This document shows, one piece after another, positions 43,017 through 52,866 of a stretch of 64,000 bases of DNA (position 1 is its first letter; each line of letters opens with the position of its first letter). The notes under the pieces are model-generated. The model did not search any database. It had not been told where the DNA came from and saw only the letters and a list, made by a program, of their open reading frames with translations. The DNA lies in assembly GCF_003609605.1 (NCBI RefSeq), contig NZ_MCHY01000007.1, positions 1 to 64,000 of the forward strand, read 5' to 3'. Position numbers and translations under genes: made by a program. This stretch comes from Ammoniphilus oxalaticus. Its GTDB lineage: Bacteria; Bacillota; Bacilli; Aneurinibacillales; RAOX-1.

Positions 43017-46000
43017 ATGAATGAGGTAATTGGCTTGGATAGAGAGGCAATTAGAGCCATATTTGATGAGCGTTTCTATCTTCGCGGGCGCGTATACTAT
43101 AAAAACAAACAGGTCGAACAGTTGGAAACGCAAACAGGTGACTACTTTCGCGCGATTGTAATCGGCTCGAAACGCTACGAAGTCTTGGTTGATTTGAGGG
43201 AACGAGGCTATATTAGCGCCGAATGTTCCTGTCCAGCCTTTGACTCCTATGGCCAGTGTAAACACATTGTCGCCACGATGTTTCAAATCGTGGATTACAT
43301 AAACGGGCGTGACAACCAACGACAATACGATACGATGTCGGCGATCATTGATTCTTTTTCAGAAAAAAGAGGATCATCTTCGATTGCTGTTGATCATTAT
43401 GGGCCGTTCGGAGACAAAGAAACGTTACAGGTTGAATATATTTTGAAAACAGAATGGACAGGCATTGCAGATATTTTAAAACTTGAATTAAAGGTAGGTC
43501 CAAAGCGGACGTATGTCGTTAAGGAGATCAATCAATTTTTGCAAGCCGTTGATCATCAATATTCGCATTATTTTACCGATCGCTTTTCTTATCTACCTGA
43601 AAAGTATGTTTTTTCGGCGGAGGATGCTCAGGTGATCCATTTGTTGCTGCAACTTTTTGAGCAAAATCGCCTGTACAATGAAACGGGTCCGAATCGTTAC
43701 GCCGGCGTCAGTCACTCGCAGCGGGCGTTGATGATTCCGCCGATGTTCGCCAATACTGTGTTTCGAGCGTTACAAGGGAGAAACTGGTATTTTAATGATC
43801 AGCGTCACGTCGAGTTTGCGCCGTACGAAGCGGATCGCCAATTGCCGCTTTCGTTTCATTTGGATAAGGGCAACCACAATGACTTTCAGTTTCAATTTTC
43901 CGAGTTTCTCACGATGGATTTCAATCCAAAGTACGGTTGGCTTATTCATGATTCAAAAATTTATGAGTTAAGCGCTGAAGAAAATGAGTTAGCTAAGCAG
44001 CTCATGCGCTTTGCCCGCTTTTCGGATCATGGCTCATTGCCGGTCGCGAGCGAACAAGTCGGCTCTTTTATTACGAATGTGCTGCCGTCGCTCAAACAAC
44101 TGGGCGAATTAAAAATGAGCGAAGAAATATCCGATCAAATTGTCGATCCGGAGCTCGTTACAAAAATATGGTTAGCGGGGGATGCCCAACGCCTCGATTT
44201 TCGCGTTGAGTTTCATTATGATTCAATCGTTGTTGATCCATTTCAAGCAGAGACGGAACCGAAGGGCTTGCCTGACGGAGCGATTTTGATGCGGGATGCG
44301 GAACAGGAGCAAGCGTTGCTGCGGTTATTTGTCGGTTTGGAGAAAGATGAAGAAAACGGAAATCCATTTATGGAGGGCGAAGAACCGATTTTTGATTTCC
44401 TCTATACTGTTATTCCCGAAGCGCAACAGCTTGGGCAAGTGTATCTGACCGATTCGGTTAAAGCGCTCATTCTCCCCCAAGAACAGACCGCCCACACGCG
44501 GATCGACCTCGATTCAGATGGCGGGTTGTTAGAAGTTAGTTTTGATATGGATGGCATTGAACGGGATGAAGTGAGTAAGCTGTTGCGGTCGGTTGTAGAA
44601 AAAAGGAAATATCACCGTCTATCGAATGGGGCCTTTGTTCCGTTGCAAGATGAAGCGTATCAAACGATTCGAGACGTCATCACCGAGTTCCATTTAACGA
44701 AAAAACAGCTCGATCAAGAGGTGATTAACCTACCTTTGTCACGTGGGTTGCAGGTGGATCAGTTATTCGCGGGGAAGGAACAAGCGACGAAATTCAGCAA
44801 ACGATTCCGACGGTTTATGCAGGACTTAAAAAATCCAGAAATGATTGACTTTGACGTTCCAGAAACGTTGCAAGCGACGTTGCGCGACTATCAAGAAGTC
44901 GGCTTTGCTTGGTTTAAAACGATCGCTCATTACCGACTTGGCGGAATTTTAGCGGACGACATGGGACTTGGAAAAACGTTGCAGGCGATTGCCTATCTGT
45001 TGTCGGAACAAGCGGACAGAAAACATCCTGCCCTGATCGTCGTTCCCGCTTCGCTTGTCTACAATTGGAAACGCGAATTTGAAAAATTTGCTCCAACTTT
45101 AAATGTAGCCGTAGCCTATGGTTTGCCTGAAGAGCGATTGACGATCCTTCGTGAGCAACAGGCGGATGTATTGATCACTTCTTACCCGTTGTTAAGACAG
45201 GATATCGAGATTTATCAAGAGATGAAATTTGATTCGTTTATTCTCGACGAAGCCCAAGCGATCAAAAATCATCTGACAAAAACAGCCCAAGCGGTTAAAG
45301 AGGTGCAAGCGACAAAGCGATTTGCGTTGAGTGGCACGCCGATTGAAAATTCATTGGATGAATTGTGGTCCATTTTTGACGCTGTGTTACCTGGTTTTTT
45401 CCCGAGCCAAAAACAATTTCGCGCGATCGACCGTGAAAAGCTGGGCCGACTCGTTCGTCCGTTTGTGTTGCGGCGGTTAAAGAGGGACGTGTTAAAAGAG
45501 TTGCCAGAAAAGATTGAGACGACGCGCTACTCGGAATTGAGTAAACAACAAAAACAGCTTTATGTCGGCTATTTGCAACGCATTCAACAGGAGACAAGAG
45601 AGGCGATTGCCGCGGACGGCTTTGATAAAAGTCGGATGAAAATTTTGGCGGGTCTCACACGCTTACGTCAGTTGTGCTGTCACCCATCGCTTTTCCTAGA
45701 AGATTATAAAGGGGAGTCCGGTAAATTCGAGCAATTGTTGGAGATTGTCGAAAATGCTTTGGAAAATAAGCGAAGGATTCTCATTTTCTCACAATTTACA
45801 AGTATGTTGCGTCTAATTGATCAACAGTTAGAAAAAGCGAACATCGCTCGTTTTTATCTCGATGGACAAACCCCGTCGAAACAAAGAGTGGAAATGACCG
45901 AACGATTTAATGAAGGGGAAAGTTCTTTGTTCCTGATTTCCCTCAAAGCGGGGGGGACGGGACTTAATTTGACGGGAGCGGATACGGTGATCTTGTATGA

Positions 46001-46235
46001 CCTTTGGTGGAATCCGGCCGTCGAGGAACAAGCCGCTGGTCGAGCCCATCGGATGGGTCAGAAAAACAGTGTGCAAGTGATGCGCTTGATCGCCTCGGGA
46101 ACGATCGAGGAAAAAATTTACGAGTTGCAACAAAGCAAAAAAGAATTAATCGAGCAAGTGCTTGGTTCGAGTGATACAGGGGTTTCCAGTTTATCCGAGC
46201 AAGAAGTGCTTGAGATATTAGGGATTGAAGCCTAA
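43017..46235 (+). CDS. SWIM zinc-finger SNF2-family helicase
   Basis: 1072 residues. An N-terminal SWIM finger (CSCPAFDSYGQCKHIVATM, ~62-82) is followed by a long DUF3670-like region and a SNF2 ATPase: DDMGLGKTLQAIAYLL (Walker A), LDEAQAIKN (DEAH-like), SGTPIENSLDELWSIFD, then the C-terminal lobe with FSQFTSMLRLID, LISLKAGGTGLNLTGAD and AAGRAHRMGQ. Such proteins remodel nucleic acid-protein complexes, for example displacing stalled RNA polymerase. RBS AGAGGTG. It is preceded by its own promoter and appears monocistronic. Confidence 0.94.
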   Translation: MNEVIGLDREAIRAIFDERFYLRGRVYYKNKQVEQLETQTGDYFRAIVIGSKRYEVLVDLRERGYISAECSCPAFDSYGQCKHIVATMFQIVDYINGRDNQRQYDTMSAIIDSFSEKRGSSSIAVDHYGPFGDKETLQVEYILKTEWTGIADILKLELKVGPKRTYVVKEINQFLQAVDHQYSHYFTDRFSYLPEKYVFSAEDAQVIHLLLQLFEQNRLYNETGPNRYAGVSHSQRALMIPPMFANTVFRALQGRNWYFNDQRHVEFAPYEADRQLPLSFHLDKGNHNDFQFQFSEFLTMDFNPKYGWLIHDSKIYELSAEENELAKQLMRFARFSDHGSLPVASEQVGSFITNVLPSLKQLGELKMSEEISDQIVDPELVTKIWLAGDAQRLDFRVEFHYDSIVVDPFQAETEPKGLPDGAILMRDAEQEQALLRLFVGLEKDEENGNPFMEGEEPIFDFLYTVIPEAQQLGQVYLTDSVKALILPQEQTAHTRIDLDSDGGLLEVSFDMDGIERDEVSKLLRSVVEKRKYHRLSNGAFVPLQDEAYQTIRDVITEFHLTKKQLDQEVINLPLSRGLQVDQLFAGKEQATKFSKRFRRFMQDLKNPEMIDFDVPETLQATLRDYQEVGFAWFKTIAHYRLGGILADDMGLGKTLQAIAYLLSEQADRKHPALIVVPASLVYNWKREFEKFAPTLNVAVAYGLPEERLTILREQQADVLITSYPLLRQDIEIYQEMKFDSFILDEAQAIKNHLTKTAQAVKEVQATKRFALSGTPIENSLDELWSIFDAVLPGFFPSQKQFRAIDREKLGRLVRPFVLRRLKRDVLKELPEKIETTRYSELSKQQKQLYVGYLQRIQQETREAIAADGFDKSRMKILAGLTRLRQLCCHPSLFLEDYKGESGKFEQLLEIVENALENKRRILIFSQFTSMLRLIDQQLEKANIARFYLDGQTPSKQRVEMTERFNEGESSLFLISLKAGGTGLNLTGADTVILYDLWWNPAVEEQAAGRAHRMGQKNSVQVMRLIASGTIEEKIYELQQSKKELIEQVLGSSDTGVSSLSEQEVLEILGIEA

Positions 46236-46309
46236 ATTTGCTAGGGATGGGGAAAACGCACAAACGCTGGGTTTGATTTCTTCATAAGTTGTTTTTGGAG
46301 GTGCAGCAA

Positions 46310-46735
46310 ATGAAGAAAAGAGCAATAGTTCAACAAACTCGTCCCCGTCTTACGCTTTGGAGCGATGCCAATTTTTCTGGAAACAGCTTGCGTTTTCGCG
46401 GAGATCTTGGGGTTCGAAATCTGATCACGTTTGGCTTCAATGACGTATTGTCTAGTTTGCAATTAGAAGGCGGCCCACAGAACACACTTGTCTTATTCGA
46501 AGATGTAAACTATCAAGGACGCCGTAAAGTGTACAGAGGTCCAGTTAATGTGAGCTTTTTAAGCGATTTTAATGATGTAGCTTCCTCTTTTATCATCTCG
46601 CGTCGCCGTTTGTCCAACGACGAAATTCGGAGAATCCAACGTCGTGGACGCGCGCCTGGTAATTTTGCGGAAATATTGAAGCGTACAAAAATGAAGAAGA
46701 TGACAAAGTCATTCAGGCCAAAAAAGAGAAAATAG
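46310..46735 (+). CDS. Small beta/gamma-crystallin-fold protein
   Basis: 141 residues. Two Greek-key motifs are visible: LTLWSDANFSGNSLRFRGDL with FNDVLSSLQL, and LVLFEDVNYQGRRKVYRG with FNDVASSFII. Each ends with the N/D-x-x-S-S calcium-binding pattern (NDVLSS, NDVASS), so Ca2+ binding is expected. The C-terminal ~45 residues are strongly basic (RRIQRRGR, MKKMTKSFRPKKRK). No signal peptide. The start at 46310 has GGAGGTG upstream. The role is unknown; in other spore-formers related proteins are found in stress or spore structures. Confidence 0.88.
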   Translation: MKKRAIVQQTRPRLTLWSDANFSGNSLRFRGDLGVRNLITFGFNDVLSSLQLEGGPQNTLVLFEDVNYQGRRKVYRGPVNVSFLSDFNDVASSFIISRRRLSNDEIRRIQRRGRAPGNFAEILKRTKMKKMTKSFRPKKRK

Positions 46736-46757
46736 TGGAAGAGATATGTTGTGGGGG

Positions 46758-46797
46758 GAAGAAGCGACTTGTTCAAATCGCTTCTTCTTTCTTTTTT
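46758..46797 (+). terminator. Intrinsic terminator after the crystallin gene
   Basis: GAAGAAGCGA pairs with TCGCTTCTTC, followed by a T-rich run. Confidence 0.92.
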
Positions 46798-46882
46798 AAG
46801 CGGCGTTTCTATGGCATAATAAAATACAGTCGATAGGATAGCTACGGGAGATAGAGTAAAAGAACGAAAGGGGAGCGCAGGC

Positions 46883-47053
46883 ATGTTACTTTCTAGAAAT
46901 CAGAAGGAATTGATTTTATCCGTACTGAGAAAAGAGCGACGCAGACTACTTTCTACATACAAAGGACCTTTACTCGAAAAAACGATTAACGATTTAGAGC
47001 AATCCTTACGAAATGAAGCAATCAACGATCCCGAGGACCGCTGGTTGGACTGA
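46883..47053 (+). CDS. 56-residue conserved-looking small protein
   Basis: Found by hand. ATG at 46883 with AAAGGGGAG seven bases upstream. The product starts MLLSRNQKELILSVLRKERRRLL and ends EDRWLD. It reads as a charged two-helix protein (LEKTINDLEQSLRNEAIND). I do not recognise a family. It follows the crystallin terminator and has no co-directional neighbour behind it. Confidence 0.65.
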   Translation: MLLSRNQKELILSVLRKERRRLLSTYKGPLLEKTINDLEQSLRNEAINDPEDRWLD

Positions 47054-47379
47054 ACAGGTGGGAATGAGGGTGACGGTTGGAGGGAGCAGGCGGGTGGTCC
47101 GAGTCAGCTCCTTTTGTAACCGCCCCCGTGATGCTCGCGCTATATAAATGGATGCTTAATTGGAACGGATGAAAGCTCGCCTACTGGAGGTCGCAGCCTT
47201 CTCGGTCGTTCATTACACCTGGTTATGATGAAACCGCTGTTCATGACCAAATATCGGCCTGATTCCGCACGAACCGGTTGTGAATTCTTCAGCCCAATAA
47301 TCCGCCTCCATGGTTCGATGCCCTCCGCGGTCTACCACCCCATCTTCGTCTAATCGCTGCGACCCACGTCTACGCAATC
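47054..47379. other. Gene-free gap
   Basis: 326 bases between the small protein gene and the end of the minus-strand dehydrogenase. I see no gene, terminator or clear repeat in it. Confidence 0.5.
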
Positions 47380-48285
47380 CTAAATCTTTAAGTCCCTCGC
47401 TTTTACTTCAATTCCAGCCCATTCCTCGTAGCATTTGATCACGGAGCACATGTCTTCTTGCGCAAATCCTTTTGTCATTGCTATTTGCAGCATTTCTTTT
47501 ACGGTGGCCAGCACGGGTGTTGGAATTGCCAATTCATTCGCAAAGGAGGTGGCGAGTCCTAAATCTTTGAGCATCAATTCTGTTTTAAAATGAGGGCGGA
47601 AATCGCGGTTAACAACTTTCGGTCCTTTCGTGTCGACCATCCCGCTACGGCCACCGCCGCCACTGACCATTTCTAAAAATAGGGCGGGATCGACGCCCGC
47701 TTTGCTGACCATTGTTAGTGCTTCCGTCATCGCTAACAAATGAATAGCGGCCATTGTATTGTTACCCAGTTTTGCTTGCGAGCCCGCGCCTTGAGCGCCC
47801 ATATGGTAAGCGTGTTTGCCCATTGCTTGAAACAACGGTAAACAACGTTCAAACACTTCAGCCCTCCCGCCGACCATAAACGTAAGGATCCCCTCGGTCG
47901 CCTGGGGCTTGCTGCCTGTCACAGGCGCATCAAGGAAATCGATTTCCTTTTTAGCCAATTCTTCTGCCATCCGCAAACTCGTTTGTGGGGCAACTGTGCT
48001 ACTATCGACGACGGTTAGGCCCGCTTCCGCTGCGCTAAGCACTCCCTTTTCCCCGAGAATGACTTCTTCCACGGCATCATCAGCCGCTAACATCGTAAAC
48101 AAAATTTCGCAATTTTCCGCGACCTCCGCTGGGGAGTCAACGATTTTAACATTGGCTTGGCCAACAAAATCCCGCGTTCGTTCAGCTGTCCGATTATAAA
48201 CAACGAGCGAATAGCCCGCTTTTTGTAGATTACGAGCCATGGGCATTCCCATTGTTCCTAATCCGACAAAACCAATCTTTTCCAT
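47380..48285 (-). CDS. NAD(P)-dependent beta-hydroxyacid dehydrogenase
   Basis: 301 residues of the 3-hydroxyisobutyrate dehydrogenase / tartronate semialdehyde reductase family. IGFVGLGTMGMPMARNL is the Rossmann motif, FLDAPVTGSKPQA is the substrate-binding signature, and the catalytic lysine is in GSQAKLGNNTM. SGGGGRSGM and FKTELMLKDLGLA complete the pattern. Substrate specificity cannot be told. The start at 48285 is preceded by AAAGGGAGG. It is divergent from nagA. Confidence 0.92.
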   Translation of the reverse strand: MEKIGFVGLGTMGMPMARNLQKAGYSLVVYNRTAERTRDFVGQANVKIVDSPAEVAENCEILFTMLAADDAVEEVILGEKGVLSAAEAGLTVVDSSTVAPQTSLRMAEELAKKEIDFLDAPVTGSKPQATEGILTFMVGGRAEVFERCLPLFQAMGKHAYHMGAQGAGSQAKLGNNTMAAIHLLAMTEALTMVSKAGVDPALFLEMVSGGGGRSGMVDTKGPKVVNRDFRPHFKTELMLKDLGLATSFANELAIPTPVLATVKEMLQIAMTKGFAQEDMCSVIKCYEEWAGIEVKARDLKI

Positions 48286-48418
48286 ACTCCTTTTCCTCCC
48301 TTTAAAAATCACTATGCTCCATTATACAGGATGCCACTTTTAATTTAAAAACATCGTTTGTTATCGTGACTGGATTTTCGGTAAAATGAAACTATGTAAA
48401 AAAAGGAGGCGTAGCGGA

Positions 48419-49624
48419 ATGAGCAATAGCTGGACGGTCAAAGGGCTAACCATTTATAGTGAAACATCGATCATCAACAACGGAACAATTCGCATCCGCG
48501 ATGGGAAAATTGAAGAGGTCAGCCACTCGGACCAACAATCCACGACAGAGATGAATGGTAACCAAACGTTGATTTTTCCTGCTGGCTACCACTTGGTTCC
48601 AGGCTTCATTGACATTCATATTCACGGGACGGCAGGGGCGGATACGATGGATGGAACTAAACAGGCGCTGACTGCAATCGCCTCTGCGCTGCCGAAAGAG
48701 GGGACGACCAGCTTTTTGGCTACGACGATGACGCAGCAATCGGCCCTCATTGAAGTCGCCCTACAAAACGTATCCAGCTACATGGCGCAGGCTCTTCCGA
48801 TAGACAAAGGAAACCAGGCGGCGGAACTACTAGGCGTTCACCTCGAAGGTCCTTTTATCAACGAGAAGCGCGCTGGGGCTCAGCCGATCGAGCATATCCT
48901 TGAACCCAACCTCGCCTTATTTCAAAAATGGCAACGGCTAGCGAATAACCAGATTAAATTGGTCACGCTCGCGCCTGAAAAAGAGGAGGGTCTGGCGTTT
49001 GTTCGCCATCTCACGCAAACAGGTGTTGTCGTCTCCATAGGCCATTCAGACGCTACATATGAACAGACGGTGATGGCGATTGAAGCGGGGCTCTCGCAAG
49101 CGACCCACCTTTATAACGGAATGCGGGGGTTGCATCATCGGGAACCTGGGGTTGTTGGGGCAGCGATGCTGCATCCCGAGCTCATATCTGAACTGATCGT
49201 AGATGGTATCCATAGTGATCCAAGGATGGTCCAGCTTGCCTACAGAAACAAGGGCAAAGAGGGGCTGATCTTGATCACAGACGCGATGGAAGCAAAAGGA
49301 CTGCGGAGCGGACGTTACCAATTGGGTGGGCAAGCTGTGTTTGTGGACCAACAGAAAGGGGAAGCGCGGTTACAAGATGGCGCGTTGGCGGGTAGTATTT
49401 TAAAAATGGACGATGCGATTCGGAACATGATCGCTTTTACGGGATGTTCATTGGCTGACGTCATTACAATGGTCGCGGAAAATCCAGCGAAACAGCTCGG
49501 TGTGTTTGATCGAAAAGGGAGTATTTGCGCAGGCAAAGAGGCGGACCTTGTGGTCCTCGATGAAAATTATGAATTAGTGATGACATTTTGCCGCGGTCAT
49601 ATTGCTTACGAGGCGGAAAAATAA
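48419..49624 (+). CDS. nagA: N-acetylglucosamine-6-phosphate deacetylase
   Basis: 401 residues, normal length. NagA removes acetate from GlcNAc-6-phosphate, feeding glucosamine-6-phosphate to glycolysis or wall synthesis. Signs are PGFIDIHIHGTAGADTMDG (metal HxH), LGVHLEGPFINEKRAGAQP, VSIGHSDATYEQ, THLYNGMRGLHHREPG and ITDAMEAKGL with the catalytic aspartate. The start at 48419 has AAAGGAGGCG upstream. No nagB or PTS gene is next to it. A possible promoter (TTGTTA, TAAAAT) lies in 48355-48385. Confidence 0.94.
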   Translation: MSNSWTVKGLTIYSETSIINNGTIRIRDGKIEEVSHSDQQSTTEMNGNQTLIFPAGYHLVPGFIDIHIHGTAGADTMDGTKQALTAIASALPKEGTTSFLATTMTQQSALIEVALQNVSSYMAQALPIDKGNQAAELLGVHLEGPFINEKRAGAQPIEHILEPNLALFQKWQRLANNQIKLVTLAPEKEEGLAFVRHLTQTGVVVSIGHSDATYEQTVMAIEAGLSQATHLYNGMRGLHHREPGVVGAAMLHPELISELIVDGIHSDPRMVQLAYRNKGKEGLILITDAMEAKGLRSGRYQLGGQAVFVDQQKGEARLQDGALAGSILKMDDAIRNMIAFTGCSLADVITMVAENPAKQLGVFDRKGSICAGKEADLVVLDENYELVMTFCRGHIAYEAEK

Positions 49625-49628
49625 ATGA

Positions 49629-49671
49629 TAAAAAACCCCCTTCGACAGGGCTGCTAGAGCCTGAGCAAGGG
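49629..49671 (-). terminator. Terminator of threonine synthase
   Basis: A long hairpin CCCCCTT...CAGG...CCTG...AAGGGGG is flanked on the plus strand by AAAAAA, which is a T-run for minus-strand transcripts. Confidence 0.75.
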
Positions 49672-49685
49672 GGGGGCGCGCATTA

Positions 49686-51086
49686 TTATCGTTGGGCGGT
49701 GAAAAACGGTTTCAGGCGCTCCGCAATGATGTCCTGATCGTTATCGACCACTTCTTGGAATTTGGGCTGATCGAATAACCGTTCAATTTGGCCAGGGAAT
49801 GACTGCTCGATTTCGCAGCGTTCAATCGACTCATTAAATTTGGCCGGATGCGCTGTCGATAAAGTTACACACACTTCATCTGCTGGGCTGCATGCTTCGT
49901 AAGCAGCCACACCACAAGCGGTATGCGGGTCAAGTAAATAATCGTTTTCCTCATGGTAGGATCGAATCGTTTGTAAACATTCTTCGCCGACAACTCCATG
50001 CGCGGCAAACATGGCTTGCACCTTTTGCAGCGCCTGTTCATCGACCGTAATGTGACCTTCTTTGTTAAACTGATTCATGAGAGAAGCGATCCGCTCCGCG
50101 TCTTCATCCAGTAAATAATAGAGGTAGCGCTCGAAGTTACTCGCAACTTGAATGTCCATCGAAGGGCTGTATGTGCTATGGAATTGTCCAGGCTTGTACA
50201 CCCCATCTTTGATGAAACGCTCTAAAATGTTGTTTTCGTTCGTTGCCAAGATCAGCTTGTTGATCGGCAGTCCCATTTTTTTCGCTAAGAAACCGGCAAA
50301 AATGTCGCCGAAATTTCCAGTTGGAACGCTAAAATTAACCTTGCGCTCGCCAATCTCATTTTTAATTTGGAAGTACGCGTAAAAATAGTACACGGTTTGG
50401 GCTAAAATTCGAGCAAAGTTAATTGAGTTGATCGCTCGTAAGTGATAGTCGTTTTTAAACGTTGTATCCGCGAATAAATCTTTAATGATTCGTTGGCAAT
50501 CATCGAATGTCCCTTTTACCGATAAATTCAACACATTCTCATCGCGAACCGTCGTCATTTGCAATTCTTGCACTTCACTCACTTTTTGATGCGGGTGTAA
50601 GATACAAATCCGAATGCCCTCTTTACCGCGAACGCCTTCGATCGCCGAAGCTCCTGTATCGCCGGAAGTTGCCCCTAAAATATGAATGATTTCATTTTGC
50701 TTTTTAGAAATGTAGGCATAAAGATTACCTAAAAACTGTAAAGCGATATCTTTAAAAGCAAATGTCGGTCCGTGGAACAATTCTAGAATAAACAGGTTGT
50801 CCTTTAGCTTGCGAACAGGCGTCACCTGTGGATCGCGGAATGTCGCATAGCTTTCTTGAATCAATTGCTTGAGGTCCTCCGCAGGAATGTCGTTCCCGAT
50901 ATATAGGGAAAAGATCTCATAGGCTAAATCTTGATATGACAGCTGCTCTAGCTCTTGCAAGCGGGCAGGGGACAGCTGCGGAATCTCGTTCGGGATTAAT
51001 AAACCGCCGTCATCGGCGAGACCCATTAATACGGCGTCCAAAAATCCAATTTTCTCTACTTGTCCTCTTGTACTGATAAATTCCAT
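49686..51086 (-). CDS. thrC: Threonine synthase (long form)
   Basis: 466 residues. It converts O-phosphohomoserine to threonine with PLP. The N-terminus MEFISTRGQVEKIGFLDAVLMGLADDGGLLIP and the PLP lysine in HGPTFAFKDIALQFLGN are characteristic of the long proteobacterial-type ThrC; GATSGDTGASAIEG binds phosphate. It is longer than the ~350-residue ThrC usual in Bacillus, so a distinct lineage of the enzyme. No hom or thrB adjacent. RBS AAGGAGAA before the ATG. Confidence 0.93.
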   Translation of the reverse strand: MEFISTRGQVEKIGFLDAVLMGLADDGGLLIPNEIPQLSPARLQELEQLSYQDLAYEIFSLYIGNDIPAEDLKQLIQESYATFRDPQVTPVRKLKDNLFILELFHGPTFAFKDIALQFLGNLYAYISKKQNEIIHILGATSGDTGASAIEGVRGKEGIRICILHPHQKVSEVQELQMTTVRDENVLNLSVKGTFDDCQRIIKDLFADTTFKNDYHLRAINSINFARILAQTVYYFYAYFQIKNEIGERKVNFSVPTGNFGDIFAGFLAKKMGLPINKLILATNENNILERFIKDGVYKPGQFHSTYSPSMDIQVASNFERYLYYLLDEDAERIASLMNQFNKEGHITVDEQALQKVQAMFAAHGVVGEECLQTIRSYHEENDYLLDPHTACGVAAYEACSPADEVCVTLSTAHPAKFNESIERCEIEQSFPGQIERLFDQPKFQEVVDNDQDIIAERLKPFFTAQR

Positions 51087-51296
51087 TGTATTCTCCTTAA
51101 ACGTAAAATGATGTCCAATTATGTTCTTATTATAACGGATTACCGTCGATTATGGAGTCAGAAAAAAAAGAAATTTGTCTGTTCGTCAGTGGTTTCCAGT
51201 ATTTGGCATGGAGTGAACGAACGTCGCGATCGTCAAAGGCGCGCGACTTTGCTAAAATGATAACATAAACAAAGAAGAAAGAAGGGAAATGAGACG

Positions 51297-52097
51297 ATGG
51301 ATCACGTCATTCAAATTGAGCAAATGTCCTATCGAATCAAGGGTAAATCGATACTGAAAGAGATCGATTGGACCGCGCGTCAGGGTGAGCATTGGGCGAT
51401 TTTGGGATTGAACGGCTCGGGCAAAACGACATTATTGAATATTATCAATGGATACATCTGGCCAAGCGCGGGTTCGGTGTCGGTGTTGGGACGGCCTTTT
51501 GGAACGATCGATTTACGGGAATTGCGAACGGCGATCGGCTGGGTAAGTTCATCGCTGCAAGGGAAGCTTTATCCAAGCGATAGAGCGGAATACATTGTTG
51601 TGAGCGGAAAATATGCGACGATCGGGCTTTATGAAGATCCGAGTGAGACCGATTGGGAGCTGGCGGAGTCATTAATGGAACAGCTTGGTTGCGCGCATCT
51701 AAAAGGGAGAACCTACCAGACTTGTTCGCAAGGGGAGCAGCAAAAACTGTTAATCGCGAGAGCGTTAATGGCTCAACCGAAGTTGTTAATCTTGGACGAG
51801 CCTTGCAGCGGATTGGATTTGTTTGCCCGTGAACAATTGTTAGAAGCGATTGAAACGCTGGCCCAAAGTGAAGGAGCCCCGACTTTGCTGTACGTGACAC
51901 ATCATACCGAGGAAATCTTGCCGATTTTTCAGCATGCCTTGTTATTGCGTAGAGGGGAAGTGTTTTGCCAAGGAAAAGTGGACGAAGTGTTAAACAGCTC
52001 CCTATTGAGTGACTTTTTTGAAAGGGCAGTCGAGGTCGTTGAGCGAGAGGAGCGCTACTGGTTGTTGCCGGCAAAAGGCGATGCGATCGAAACTTAA
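51297..52097 (+). CDS. ABC transporter ATP-binding protein (YlmA/ModF-like)
   Basis: 266 residues, one ATPase domain: Walker A GLNGSGKTT (~41), signature CSQGEQQKLLIARAL (variant of LSGGQ), Walker B LLILDEPCSGLD, and the switch histidine in YVTHHTEEI. It resembles the YlmA/ModF type. No permease or binding protein is next to it, so substrate and even transport are uncertain. RBS GAAGGGAAATGA. Confidence 0.88.
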   Translation: MDHVIQIEQMSYRIKGKSILKEIDWTARQGEHWAILGLNGSGKTTLLNIINGYIWPSAGSVSVLGRPFGTIDLRELRTAIGWVSSSLQGKLYPSDRAEYIVVSGKYATIGLYEDPSETDWELAESLMEQLGCAHLKGRTYQTCSQGEQQKLLIARALMAQPKLLILDEPCSGLDLFAREQLLEAIETLAQSEGAPTLLYVTHHTEEILPIFQHALLLRRGEVFCQGKVDEVLNSSLLSDFFERAVEVVEREERYWLLPAKGDAIET

Positions 52098-52194
52098 TGC
52101 ATCCGTCTTTTTCAGTAAGCAGGCGCCAGCGGTCTTCCCTTACCATGGCTTGCCCAACCAATGAGGGAGAGCCTTGTACCACTCTCCCGCTTTC

Positions 52195-52755
52195 TTATTT
52201 CAATACATCGTGGTCAACGTATCTTTCGCCATTCAATTCACTAATTATATTGATCGCTACTTTGCCTCCATGCCCCGCGGTAATGATCGTGTGCAAGCTT
52301 TCTCCTGCTACCGCGCCCGCGGCCCAGATGCCGGGGATGTTCGTTTTTCCGTCTGAGGCAACATCCAAAACCGTTTTAACGCGCGGTTCTGTACCTGGCT
52401 TTGTATTCAATCCGACTTTTTCCGCAAGATCCGTTGTCAGACCGGTCGCAACGATGACATGCTTTGCTTCATAGTTGCCTGATTCTGCTTCAACTTTGAA
52501 TCCCACATCTTGTTTTACGATGTTTTGAACGGTACTGTTGATAAATTTAGCGTCAAATTTACTTGCTTGTTGCTTCCCTATTTCAATTAAATCGGGACCT
52601 GAAATTTCCATTACACCAAAATGATTTTCCAGCCATGCTCGTTTGGTGATACTTTTGTCATTGTCGAGGACAAGTGTCTTTTTGCCCGCTTTTGCCGTGA
52701 ATAACGCTGCGCTTGCGCCTGCCGGGCCCGCGCCAATGATGACGACATCGTACAT
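52195..52755 (-). CDS. Single-domain FAD-dependent oxidoreductase, thioredoxin reductase-like
   Basis: 186 residues, only the FAD domain: YDVVIIGAGPAGASAALFTAKAG at the N-terminus, the VIVATG hinge, and PGIWAAGAVAG with the late HGGKVAINI. It lacks both the NADPH domain and the CxxC of thioredoxin reductases (~310 residues). Related short proteins occur in Bacillales but have no clear role. The ATG at 52755 has AGAGGGG upstream. Possibly uses an unknown electron partner. Confidence 0.85.
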   Translation of the reverse strand: MYDVVIIGAGPAGASAALFTAKAGKKTLVLDNDKSITKRAWLENHFGVMEISGPDLIEIGKQQASKFDAKFINSTVQNIVKQDVGFKVEAESGNYEAKHVIVATGLTTDLAEKVGLNTKPGTEPRVKTVLDVASDGKTNIPGIWAAGAVAGESLHTIITAGHGGKVAINIISELNGERYVDHDVLK

Positions 52756-52866
52756 CAAAAACCCCTCTTTTCTATGTTATTCGAAAGGGAACGATGCAAA
52801 AGTCCCCTTATTCATGTTAGACTACCCGAAAAAGGGATTTTAACCCTCGCAAAGGAGTGGGAGAGT

